Shown piece by piece: positions 11,700 through 22,817 of a DNA stretch of 64,000 bases. A program made the position numbers and the translations under genes. Under the pieces are notes generated by a model, which was given only the letters and a program-made list of their open reading frames with translations, did not search any database and had not been told where the DNA came from. Numbering within the stretch: the first letter of the stretch is position 1; each line of letters starts with the position of its first letter. The stretch comes from Falciphora oryzae (lineage: Eukaryota; Ascomycota; Sordariomycetes; Magnaporthales; Magnaporthaceae). The stretch covers positions 472,649 to 536,648 of the forward strand of contig JNVV01000005.1 of NCBI GenBank assembly GCA_000733355.1. The letters run 5' to 3'.

Positions 11700-14391
11700 T
11701 CATCCCCTTCCTTGTTGCTGTTGATGGTTTGAGGCAAATACGCCCGGCCCGGCCATCGTCTCGGGCGACCAGGGCGCCTGTCCGTCGTCCATCATCATAT
11801 TAAGCCGCGGCTCAGGCGGCATGGCCCTCTCATTAGGCCCCTCGATGCCGCCATCACTGGCACCATCGGTCACAGAGCGAACCCCTCGCTGCTCTGCCCT
11901 GCGTACGCGGCCGGCCTGCTGCCTGACCCACGACGTGACGGTGCGGTACCTTGGCGGCGAGTCGTCGCTCGACTCGGTGTACACCGTGTCCCTCCGGCTG
12001 GTCCATGAAGCACGTGCTGCTGCGAGGTACTGTTGTGCCTCGCTCTGATCACCGCCAGCGCCACCACCGTCGCGTGCGGGCGCGGCGGGGGGCTGCCGCG
12101 GCTGCTGTGGCACGATGATGTCACCATCCCCGAACCCAGATGACAGCGACGACAACACTGACGTTCGATTGACCTGTCTCCTGGTAGGATCGTAGGCGTC
12201 TGACGGCTGCCGCGCGAGCTCGCTCTGGTTGTAGTAGCCATTGGCAGGCCCCATGCGAGACCGCCAGGTGCCCCCGACATCGCTGCTTGGAGTAGTGGCG
12301 CCGAATTGCGCCGCGTTGGTCGAGCTGAACGAGCCCGAGGCTTGGTGCATGAACATGCTCGTGCCGGTATCCGTGCCCGGAGTCAAGCCCCCGGGGCTGT
12401 ATGCGCTGTTGGCAGCCGCGAGGGCGGCCTGGAACTGCATCTGTTGCCACTGCGCCGGGTCCATCGGCCACGTCGGCCCGCTCATCTGCTCCTGCTGTCG
12501 AGTTTCCGGGCTCGTGGGCGACCAGGCCGTACCGCCACCCAGCTGCTCAGTCTGTAGCCGGAGTTGTGGTTGGATCTGGGGCTGGGCCTGGATGGGTTGC
12601 TGAGACTGCGGCGGTGCAAGTGTTGGTAGTGGAGGTTGCAGTAAATCGACCTTCTCCGAGCCATAAAAGCCCTTGATTGGCGCGACAGGAACCTCGGACG
12701 GTCCAAATGTCAAGGGGCGATTCTTTTGGTCACCGTAGGCTTTCTCGTCAACATTCAGCCCGTGCTGCTGCTGGCGGTTCCTCAGGAACGGCAACCTAGC
12801 AGCCAGCCTCTGCGAGAATCCCGGCCGGTCGTGGGAGCTAGATGATCTATAGTCCGAGTACATGTGGTGCTCCTTACGCCTTTTGGACTTTCGGGCAGTG
12901 CGCCAAATAATCCATGCCAGGAAACTGACGAAGATGAACGCTTCTAAAAAGACGAAAGCACAAGACCAGTCAGTTAAAAATTGAGACGGATAGAGGGTGA
13001 GGTAGAGGGAAGGAATATTTCAAGAAAACCACTGACCTATAGACCCAACTGATATTAGCACCCGCTCAGTTGTGCCACTCATGGCCTCTCTTTGCCCCAT
13101 CGCCATCTCGTTGCCGGCTTTCTGCCATTGAGGGTCTCTGGCGGCACCGTCGCCAATCCCAATGCCTGCGCTGGAGGCGGGGACGCCATTGGTTTCTGCA
13201 GCGGGAGTGAGCGTCGGAATGTTTGCCGGAGTGGTTGGGGAGCCATCGCCTTGCAACCCGGTGGCGCTAGACGCAGGGGACGACGAGGATTGCTCTGTTG
13301 TGCTGCTGTCGGCAGTGGCTGCAGTTTCCGACGATGTTTCTGGCCGTCGTGCATCGTTACCAGTTGTTGCAGGTGGGCTGGGGGTAGCCGCAGCAGGGTC
13401 CTGAATCTGAAGCGTTAGTGGAAGAGCACGGGGAGACACGGTCATGGTGTATACTTACTGGAGTGGCAGTGATTGAAGGGACTGGGGCGGCCGTTCCTGA
13501 CCCAGCCACGGGGGTACTAGGATCAATGGAAGAAGTGATGGAGGCGGCCGGGTTTGTACTTGTGCTTTCAAGGGCCGGCGGAGCCGATGAAGCCGATATT
13601 GCGCCATTGACTTCTGGCGGAATAGACGAGACGGATGGGGCTGGCACTTGGGTCGATGGCTCGGTGGCGGGAGGTGCCGGAGCGGAGCTGGGAGCAGGAG
13701 ATAACGTTGGAGCGGCTGACGACGCGGGCTGGGCTGTTATCGTGTCCTTGTCGCGGCCGTCGCCGTTCCTGCTGCTGCCATTGCGGAAACGGTTGCCGTT
13801 ATTGTTGTTGTTGTCGTCGTTGTTGCGCCCTCCACCGCTGTTGTCTCCTCCTCTGTTGTTGGAGCCCCTACCACTGCCGCCGTCGTTCCTGTTATTCCCA
13901 CCCCCTCCACTCCCACCGTCTCCTCTGTTGTTCCCGTTGCCCCCACCGCTTCCATTCCCTCCGCCACTCCCGTCTCCTCTGCTGTTCCCATTCCCGCTGT
14001 TACTTCCATATCCTCTGTTGCCTCTATCACCACCAAATCCGGTTCCTCCTCCGCTACCGCCACCCCCTCCACCTCGACTGTTGTCGCCTCCTCGTCCGCC
14101 GTCATTCAAGTCGCCACCCCCTCCACGGAAGTTCCGGCCGTTGCGGTTCTCCGAGTCCCCACCTCCGCCGCCTCCACTACCGCTTCCGCCCCCATTGTTG
14201 CTGCCGCCGCCATTCCTGTTGTTGTTATTGTTGCCGCTGCGGTCGCGGTCCCGGTTGCCGTCGTTCTGCCGTCTCCTGAGGTCCGGCGTTGATGAAAAGA
14301 GGACGGCGGTCGAGAACCCACCACGCGGCCCGACTGATGATGACCGCCGCAGGAGACCCCTCCTAGGTGCCATGGTGTCTTCCCCTAGCAT
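11700..14391 (-). CDS. Single-pass membrane protein with Gly/Asn-rich ectodomain (hypothetical)
   Basis: Three exons (14391-13459, 13406-13037, 12943-11700) encode about 848 residues. After a short basic start come ~150 residues of Gly/Asn/Arg-rich low complexity (GGGNNRG-like units), then a long Ser/Thr/Pro/Ala-rich segment likely to be O-glycosylated. One transmembrane helix spans the exon 2/3 join (VLISVGSI...AFIFVSFLAWIIW), followed by a basic stop-transfer stretch (RKSKRRKEHH). A ~390-residue Gln/Pro/Ser-rich tail would be cytosolic. The layout resembles fungal wall-stress sensors and other type I proteins, but no WSC, Mid2 or lectin domain is visible. No signal peptide is clear at either candidate ATG (14391, 14373), so a 5' exon may be missing. 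Function unknown. Confidence 0.72.
13740..14240. repeat. Low-complexity Gly/Asn-coding region
   Basis: Dense imperfect repeats of GGT/GGC and AAC/AAT codons on the minus strand, encoding irregular Gly-Gly-Asn-Arg units inside the membrane-protein gene. Length is likely to vary between strains. Confidence 0.75.
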
Positions 14392-17091
14392 GCTATTCTC
14401 TCCTCGTCGAGAGATGCTAGAGCGTCGAGCCGACCAGAGCACCCGTGGGCAGGGGTGTCCGAGCCAGTCATCAAGTTGGGTGCTGCGCGGCCCCCGGCCC
14501 CTGCTTGACGTAAATTTGCGTGTTTGTGGTGATATGTGTAGGAAAGAAAAGGAAGGGAATCGGTATCAAGCTCGTAACTGTTCGGCGTATGTATGTTCGT
14601 GATACAAGGGGAGTATGGGGCGTAAAATAGTCGATATCTCGCCCAGGCGAAGAATATCGTAGTGAAAAGGCAATAGGTCAACCGTTCATCTAGAACCCTT
14701 CGGACAGAAAAGAAGAAGAGCAAAAAGAAACTAAGGCATGGAAAGCGAAAAATGAAAGAAAGGGAGCAAACAAAAGGCCTGCCTTGGGGTGAAGGGTGAA
14801 TGGGGGGTGGGAAGGAAGGAAAGATGGAAAGAGAGAAGATGGGAGGGAGCAGCGGGATCAGGGTCGACGGCAGCATGCGCTACCAGATGGAGGGGAAGAT
14901 GTTCACGCTGGCGTACGCGGGCCAAGGACTGTAACATGCCGGGGTATCGTCCCCTCGGGCTCACTCGATGCCCTCGAACTGGCGATAACCACCCTCCTCT
15001 CACTCACCCCATCCGTTGAGGTGTGAGCACGTACTCCGCCCTCTCGGCGCCTCTTCCCGCTGCCGCCATGATCCGGACTTCCCTGCACTGACAGGGGAGT
15101 TGGAACCGGGGGTGGCGCCCTCCACTCACTTTCTTTTTTTTTTTTCTCTCTCTCTCTCTCTCTCTTCGACCTCAGCAGACCGATCTCGCGAGGTGTCGTT
15201 GTGGTGTAGTCAGCCAACGGTGTCCCACCAGCCAAGGGTGCTCGTTAGCAGGAAGCGTGTTGCGGGGAATGGACGAGGTTCTGCGCGGACGACCAGGGGT
15301 AGTGAGTGGGCAGGCAGCCCAGACGGGTGACCTATCCCGCCGATTTTCCCACGATCCAGGGGTCCGGGGTCCGGCATGGCCATGACGGAGATCAGCCTGC
15401 CTGAGCTTCTTCATCGGCAACGGCAAAGAATTTGGGGGAAAGACGTCAGGCTCGCGTGAGCGAACAATCCTGTACGTATTTCCCGGCCAGGGGGAGAGGT
15501 GTCGTTTGAGGGAGGAGCGTGGGGCCAGCAGGGGTTCTCCCGCTTGCGAGCTGGACCTGTCTCAGCGAGGGGCGGATGTGAGTTTCAGGGCCTGTTGGAC
15601 AGGGGTGCCCTTCAAGTCGCTAGGAAGTTGAGCCGCACCTTTTGTGCCTCCTCCTTGTTCAGCATCTGCCTCATATCACCACACAAACCGAACATTGGCT
15701 CTGAGATGCTGCTGCGATGGGTAAAACACGTTTTGGCTGCATACTACCACGAGGTGTTTTTGGCAAAGTTGGTGTCCAGAGGTTAATTGTACTTCAGCAG
15801 GCCAAGCACGTTGAGAACCAATAGTGAGGGGCAGCACCAAACACAATGGTAATGACAACATCAGATCTCCTAGGCGGGGTCGTAACTGCCTGCCTGGTCG
15901 AGGCAATATAGAGAACCATGCTTCTCGGGACCAGGAACAGACGGCACAATTCAAGCTGACATGACAAAACGGCCAATCCCACCAGTCGTGCGGCCTGGAG
16001 AATTGGGGACCCTGAGAGCCGCACCTGCCGCGTGCATTCGAAACCCTGCACGGGGCCTGCATTCCGGCTCGGGGCCTTTGCTTTTTCGTGTTGGATCGGC
16101 TCTGCAACGCAACCTCCTGCCGGGAGCTGCGCGCTGCACCACGCAGACGGTCCCTTTCAGCAAACTTGAGACAGACACGGACGACAGCGAGGCGAGCCAA
16201 GGGTCGAGAACATGCACCAGGTTGAGGTGATTGCAGGTACATATCCTCGGCGCCGACATCCTCGCGGACGATACGATTAGTTCTTTTATTTCATCTCTGC
16301 ACAAATCCCTGGCTTCGGTCTGGGAATCCCCTCAGCTTCCCCGGTCACGAGACCATATCCTCCTTTTAGCCCGTAGCCACCCGTGTATCTCTGGGAGAGC
16401 CCGTCAGGTTCAATTTCCCGGTATCACCAATTCTGCCGCCTCCATGCCATGCCTGCGTTTTGCCACGTCCGGGTTTACATCCAAAGGCAATATGGGTCCC
16501 ATCTAAGCGATGACGGCCCGCCTGTTGGATCGATCGCCTCTGCGTCTCCCAATTGACGTCTTTTGGCACCACTTGCATGCTCTGTGCGGTCGTCGTCCGA
16601 TTGTCTCAGCACGCAACATCAATCAAAGGCCAGCCACGGCTCGACTCGACTTAGTCTTTGGCCAATGTCGGGACGCCAACCCTAAAACAGAATCCCAATG
16701 ACTGCTGGGCGAAATGGAGAGTAAATAGCCAACCCGGCAAGACGGCGCGGCGCGGGCTGGGGCAAACGGTGGGCTGCACGCACGCCTTCCTCGCAGGGAA
16801 CAAGCCCAGCCCGGCTCTGCATGCCGTATCGGGAAAAGAGACGAATTCCCGTCGCGGCCTGCCATTCCCACCCCGCCTTCCACTGCTTGGCTCGACCACG
16901 ATGGTTGCCGTCGACGATCTGGGAGATCACACAAACCCACCTTAGCATTCTTTGAACTGGCGATTTCACCCACCGCGAGGAACAGGACGCCTCCTGTTTG
17001 CGCCCTTCAGCCTCAATTGTTCCAAGTTCCATCTTCAGGACAGTGGGGGTGGAGCTCGGGGATCTCTCGGTGCTCCCCTCTCCTAGACCAA
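14392..17091. other. 2.7 kb intergenic region
   Basis: Divergent spacer between the membrane-protein gene (-) and the GNAT gene (+). It contains a (CT)n run near 15146-15166. All open frames are short, cross-strand and without recognisable domains. I see no tRNA, transposon or split gene. Confidence 0.5.
15146..15166. repeat. (TC)n microsatellite
   Basis: About ten TC units preceded by a T-rich run in the intergenic region. Confidence 0.9.
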
Positions 17092-18344
17092 ATGGCCCCG
17101 ATCCGGATCTCCGCCCTCGGGGAGCCTGACATCCCCGGCGTGGTCACCGCTGTACAGTTCGTCCATGTGCTTCTTTCCTTGGTATCTGCCTTCTTGAGAT
17201 AGGTATCCTGCATTGAGTTTTTTTCTATGTAGTGTATATGCCTCTGCGTGCCTCTCTGGCAGGCGGATCGTCAGCAGCTCGGCTAACGCAGGCATACACA
17301 GAGAGGCGTTCGCTGATGATCCATACAACAACTGGGTCTTCGACAAGCCAAAGGTTGGTCACGCACCTCTCTGAGATGCCTACCATTATTACCCGTATGA
17401 TCGCAGGATCTCTCAGACGCTTGTGCATACTCATTACACGACGCCTCCGGCTCCCCATCGTTATCTTGTCTATTATTAGTCTGCGTGGCACGCTGGCTGT
17501 AGATCGTCATCTTCTTACGTCCCTTGAAGGTGACGTTCACCATACTGGAGGGTTGAATCACATGTGTCTCGGCATGGCGCACGGCATGAGACCCCCCTAC
17601 ACTACGGCATGTGAGGTCCTACCATCTACGACTTTAGCTGATAGGAAAAACACCACAACCACGGGTTAAATAGTTCAACGCCGAGAGAAACGCCGTCTCT
17701 CTCGCCATCCGCTGCCGCTGGGGTATTCGGAATGGCATCTTCCAGGTGGCCAAAGAGGAGGGCAGCGACAAGGTCCTGGGAGTCGCCATGTGGCTTCCCC
17801 CAAGGGCGGCCGACCGAAAGCAGAGCTGGGGCGAGTGGCTTGAGGACTGGCGACTGTATTTCAACCAAATCGGCATGAACCTGTGGTACGGCAGAGGTGG
17901 CCTAAACGTCAAGGTAAAAGTTCCGATGGACATGGCGATCTCAAACCCTACCGACAATTACACGGAAAGATAGGGGCTGACGAACTCGGATAGCGGTATT
18001 ATATCTGGAAGGACTCCCAGGCCAAGGTCCAGTCCGATGTCTGGACAGACCCGAGGGGCTACTACTTTCTCAACATCATGGTCGTTATTCCAGAGGCCCA
18101 GGGCAAGGGGATCGGCAGGAAGCTCATGGCAACTGTGACAGACAAGGCGGACCGGGAGCAGATGAAATGCTACCTCGAGTCCAGCAGAGACAAGCCAAAC
18201 ATGGATATATACGGCCGGATGGGATTTCGGTTTGCCAGGGAGCTGGACTGCGACGACGATGGCACCATCTGCAAGCTCTTCTCCATGGTCCGGGACCCCC
18301 TGCCGCCAGCGGGGGCAGGGGCGGAGGATGAGCAGACCCAGTAA
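17092..18344 (+). CDS. GNAT-family N-acetyltransferase
   Basis: Modelled as four exons: 17092-17160, 17306-17353, 17674-17913 and 17994-18344, giving about 235 residues. The N-terminus (MAPIRISALGEPDIPGVV) followed by AFADDPYNNWVFDKPK is the usual opening of a fungal acetyltransferase family I recognise. Motif A with the acetyl-CoA pyrophosphate loop is QGKGIGRKL near residues 155-163, after a beta-strand FLNIMVVIPE. The end of motif B is YLESSRDKPNMDIYGRMGF. Small-molecule or protein substrate is unknown. The last intron is certain from the frame (NVK|RYY). The second intron is unusually long (320 bases), and the exon 1 donor is uncertain (GTCCAT at 17161 fits the family best), so the 5' part is the weak point. 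Confidence 0.8.
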
Positions 18345-19570
18345 CCGCCCGCTGAGTTAGTCCTTCTCGTCACAGAAGACTAAGGAAACAAACGGAGAGC
18401 ACGGAAACCAAAGCCAAGTTACAGCTATCTACCTACTGGGTATCATGAAGGAGAGTAACCAGCTTGTGAATCTGAAAAGCTGTGGAAGAGAGCCAGCCCA
18501 TTGGGCCAAAGCAAGCTTCCCTTGGCGCGGCCGGCACTGCCCGTGAACCTTGACTCGCCAAGACCCCGGACCCTGTTGACGAGGGCCGAAAACGGAGGAG
18601 CTCGATGGAAGCAACGATGCCCTCGAAGCATTTGGCGTGGTTTCGTCGTCTCCATGATTTTCGTGAGCCGCCTCATCGGACCAGCGGGAAAGCTAAGTTT
18701 CATGTGCGCTTCCCCACGAGGCGGCCGCCATTAGCCCCGAGCTGTCACGCGCCAAAGCACTAGCATTGATGGCGGCACGGCTCGGATGACAGGCGGCCAG
18801 TGGAAGGCGAGCACTGATACCGCAATACCTCGGCAGCTGCTCTTCACAAGCCACCAAGACGAAAGATGGACAAGGACAAGGAGGCCCCCAGCAGCACAGC
18901 TTCACCAGATGGAATTTTGCGCAAAAATGACCAAAATCTTTGTGGGAAACCTGTGCTCCATCGTACCCCGTGGGCCGCGCACGCATCCGTCTGAGGCTAT
19001 TGATAAAGAATCTGAGGTGGTAGCCAGCGGAGCAGAGGAAATATCACGCACTGATCCATTTGAGCGACGGCGATCAAAGCCAGCCCAGCCGTGGAGCTGC
19101 CCGTCGGCCCCGCCCAAGCTTATCCCTGTCAAGAACCCGGGCTGGTGGGTTAGAGATGGACGCCCGAGGGTGAGCCGCACCTATCAGAGTTGGCTTTGGG
19201 CCGGCGTCGCTGCCACTGTCGCAAAGCACGAAGAAGAAGAAAATCTTTGACCCAGCCGCAATCGCACTAGTATGGGGCTGCCCTGAGCATGGAAGCCCGG
19301 GATTGACGCGGGCTACAATCAGTTGCACATGCATGAAGCTAGGGTGCTTATCATCACTCGTTTGAGCCACATCCCAAATCCTCTTTGCGCGAATACCATC
19401 CCCTCTCTGATATTTCCCCCCCTCTCTCTCACCACACCCGCCCACGAGGATTTTTGCTTGCTGGCCAGCGACTCTAGAGCAGCACGGTACATATCGGCTA
19501 GGTATACCTTGGATAGGCAACCGCCTCCATCGCCTTGGGTCGAGCTTCCCAAGCTCCCAGAGCTGCCGTC
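18345..19570. other. Intergenic: NDE promoter region
   Basis: About 1.2 kb between two plus-strand genes. Pyrimidine-rich sequence just before 19500 fits a fungal promoter. No gene supported. Confidence 0.5.
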
Positions 19571-21454
19571 ATGGCGTCCACCATGGCCCTGGCGCGGCTC
19601 GCGCCGATGCAGATGCGCGCCGCCCAGGCCGCCAGCCATCTCTCCGCGAGGCAGGTCATCTCGGCTGCCGCCCGCCGCCCGCTCCAGCCAGCCGGCGGCA
19701 CCCTGCTGCTGAGGAGGCAGTATGCGACCGGAGGCGTCCCCGAGGCCCAGCTCTCGCCGAAGAAGCCGAGGCGATTCCGAAAACTGCGCTGGGCCTGGCG
19801 CCTGACCTACCTGTCGCTGCTCGGCGGCCTTGGCTACACGGGATACTCCATCTACAAGGAGAGGCACCCCGACGAGCAGATCGAGCCCGACCCCTCCCGC
19901 AAGACGCTCGTGATCCTCGGTGAGCACCAACCGCCGACCAAGTGACTGCCCCGCCTGGCTTTACATCTCTAACCTCCAAGCTTTACATGAGCACAGGCAC
20001 CGGCTGGGGCTCCGTGTCCCTTCTCAAGAACCTGAACGTTGAGAACTACAACGTCGTTGTCATATCGCCGCGCAACTACTTCCTCTTTACCCCGCTGCTG
20101 CCGTCATGCACCACGGGCACCATCGAGCACCGGTCCATCATGGAGCCCGTGAGGACCATCCTGCGCAGCAAGAAGGCCCGCGTGAAGTACTATGAGGCCG
20201 AGGCCAGCAGCATCGACCCGGACCGCAAAGTGGTCAAGATCGTCGACAACTCCGAGGTCAAGGGCGACGTGTCGGGCACCGAGGTGCCCTACGACATGCT
20301 CGTCGTCGGCGTCGGCGCCGAGAACGCCACGTTTGGAATCCCCGGAGTGCGTGAGCATTCGTGTTTCCTCAAGGAGATCGGCGACGCCCAGTTCATCCGC
20401 AAGAAGATCATGGATTGCGTCGAGACGGCCGCGTTCAAGGACCAGACCCCGGAGGAGATTGATCGCCTGCTGAGCGTCGTCGTTGTCGGCGGCGGCCCCA
20501 CGGGCGTCGAGTTTGCTGGCGAGCTGGCCGATTTCTTCGAGGAGGACATCCGCAAGCTCATCCCCGAGATCAGCGACCGCTTCAAGGTCACCCTCGTTGA
20601 GGCCCTGCCCTCGGTCCTGCCCAGCTTCTCCAAGCAGCTGATCGAGTACACCGAGAGCACGCTCAAAGAGGAGAAGATCCAGATCGAGACCAAGACCATG
20701 GTCCAGAAGGTCACGGACAAGACGGTCGAGGCCACCACGACCCGGCCCGACGGCACCAAGGAGAGGCGCGTGCTTCCCTACGGCCTCCTGGTCTGGGCCA
20801 CCGGCAACGCCGTCCGCCCGCTCGTCAAGGACCTGTGCGCCAAGATCCCGGCCCAGAAGGACTCGCGCCGCGGCCTGGCCACCAACGAGTACCTGGTCGT
20901 GCAGGGCGCGCGCGACATCTGGGCCATCGGCGACTGCGCCGTGGCCGGCTACGTCCCGACGGCCCAGGTGGCGTCGCAGGAGGGCGCCTTCCTAGCCCGC
21001 CTCTTCAACAACATGGCCAAGACCGAGACCATCGAATCGAAGATACAAGAGCTGAGCTCGTCGCTCAACCTCAAGCCGGGCGTCAACGCGGCCGAGATCA
21101 GCGCCGAGATCGCCGAACACGAGCGCAAGCTCCGCCGCGTCAAAGACATCAAGCCCTTCCGCTACTCGCACCAGGGGTCGCTCGCCTACATCGGCTCCGA
21201 CAAGGCCGTCGCCGACATCAGCTGGCTCGACGGCAACTTTGCCACCGGCGGCCGCCTGACCTACCTGTTCTGGCGAAGCGCCTACCTGTCCATGTGCTTC
21301 AGCGGTACGTTTGTATACGTCCTAATCCTGCCCCTTGATTCCTTTCTCTCAACTCTTGTCTCCTAACTCTTGCTTCGTAGCCCGGAACCGGATATTGGTC
21401 ATCAACGACTGGCTGAAGTCCAAGCTCTTCGGTCGTGATGTGTCCCGTGAATAA
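19571..21454 (+). CDS. NDE2: External alternative NADH:ubiquinone oxidoreductase, mitochondrial
   Basis: Exons 19571-19919, 19997-21304 and 21381-21454 encode 576 residues. This type II dehydrogenase passes electrons from NADH to ubiquinone without pumping protons. Residues 1-50 are a basic, Ala-rich mitochondrial presequence. A hydrophobic segment at ~77-95 (LTYLSLLGGLGYTGY) suggests anchoring in the inner membrane facing the intermembrane space, as in NDE proteins. The first dinucleotide fold begins at GTGWGS (117-122), directly at the first intron. The second is VVVGGGPTGVEFAGE near 280. The C-terminal amphipathic end (RNRILVINDWLKSKLFGRD) is the membrane-binding helix of the family. No EF-hand is visible, so it is more like the calcium-independent NDE type than NDE1; that symbol choice is inference. 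Confidence 0.93.
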
Positions 21455-21570
21455 GGATACCCGGGACGCCGCCTTCTTGAGCTTGGGGGAACGTGCCGGG
21501 CTACATGTGCACGCGATTTGGGGCCTGTCCATGACGCCACTGCTCTTCTTTGCCTTCCGGATGGGCCACG

Positions 21571-21598
21571 TTTTTTTTTTTTTTTTTTTTTTTTTTTT
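21571..21598. repeat. Homopolymer T28
   Basis: Uninterrupted run of 28 T, about 115 bases downstream of the NDE stop codon. Confidence 0.95.
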
Positions 21599-22396
21599 GG
21601 TTTATTCGATTTCCTTGCCTCAAACCACGGAGTTCTGTGCGACAAGCGGGCTGTTGCGATTTTATTTTCTCATAGACTGGGGCGATGGGGCCAAGGGAGC
21701 ATAACGGAATCGGATAGACTTGTGTTCTTTAGGTAGTTTGTGTTTTTTGCCGCACCTGTTTCGGATTTAAAAGCTTGGCAGGCGAACAGCCTCCAGTGAT
21801 TTTCCTTTTTGAGCCTTTTTGTTTCTGCTTTGGAGTTCATGATGATGTTTGGTGCTGTCGATTTACTCTAGACCTCTAGAGATCTCAAAAGGGGCGGTCA
21901 ACACATACCCGCTACCTTGGGACAATGACATCTAGACTGCCAGGCCAGGGGAGACAAGAATGGATACCAACCGCCACAATATGAAGCCCGTTCTCCCATG
22001 CACGGAAATGATTTGGAGTCCCTGTGTATCCCGAAATCCGATATTTCTTCGGCTTGGCTACACAACGTAACATCCCCAATCCAAGCGGCTTCCTTTTTTT
22101 TTTCGCACCTCGATTCCTGAATGGACAGCCATCCGAAATTGGCTTTGCTCAGCAGCGATATCCGGGGTGACTACTACATCGACGATGGAGATTATGTTGT
22201 TTCTAATAGGCTACACCTAGCCATCCCGTCACTTAGATGCGACAACACACACAGCCAGTTTGGGGGCCGGGCCATCTGCGTGTAAGCAAGGCATGACAAG
22301 CATCTGGCCAGCCGCCCCATGCACCTCGCTCGCTCGCATCCGAATAGTCCGACCACACGTCAGATTCTTTCTTTTCTGGTCACTCAGATCACCCAA

Positions 22397-22432
22397 GTAG
22401 GTACCTACCTACCTAGGTACCTATCTGCCTCG
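22397..22432. repeat. Short palindromic cluster of GTACCTA/TAGGTAC units
   Basis: Overlapping copies of GTACCTACC and its complement around a central ACCTAGGT. Forms nested inverted repeats. Confidence 0.75.
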
Positions 22433-22817
22433 GCTCCCGTGTGGGGCGTCCCATTGGAGCTACTCAAGGGTCGGGCGGAATTCCGCCTCGGTGTAAGAAG
22501 ATGCATTCGTGATGATGGTTGGAGAGGAAACGTGGGAAAGGGAGCTTGAACAAAAAGACAACGCTTGGGAATTTTAGTGGCCAATATAATGGCCAAGCCA
22601 AATGTGGGTAGGTGGACATGTATGTGCCTGGTATCTCGAGTTTATATACAGAAAATCAAGGGAGAGCAAATATGGAAAGACGGTTCCATGGCATGCTCCA
22701 CATCTCAAAGTAAACACCCCATCAAGGCCTCCTGCCTAATCCTATTCGTGCCCCAAGCCAAGGATCCTGCTATGCCAAAAACAACCCGGCTTGTGTTCCT
22801 CTCGCTTTTTCCCCTTT

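Larger units (their letters stand above)
21455..22817. other. Convergent 3' intergenic region
   Basis: About 1.4 kb between the NDE gene and the Zn2Cys6 gene. It contains a T28 tract at 21571-21598 and a palindromic TACCTAGGTA-type cluster near 22397-22432. No gene supported. Confidence 0.55.

Noticed and set aside
13418..14602. About 394-codon plus-strand frame rich in Pro/Leu
   Set aside because: Antisense to the Gly/Asn and Ser/Thr-rich part of the membrane-protein gene; the repeats account for its openness.
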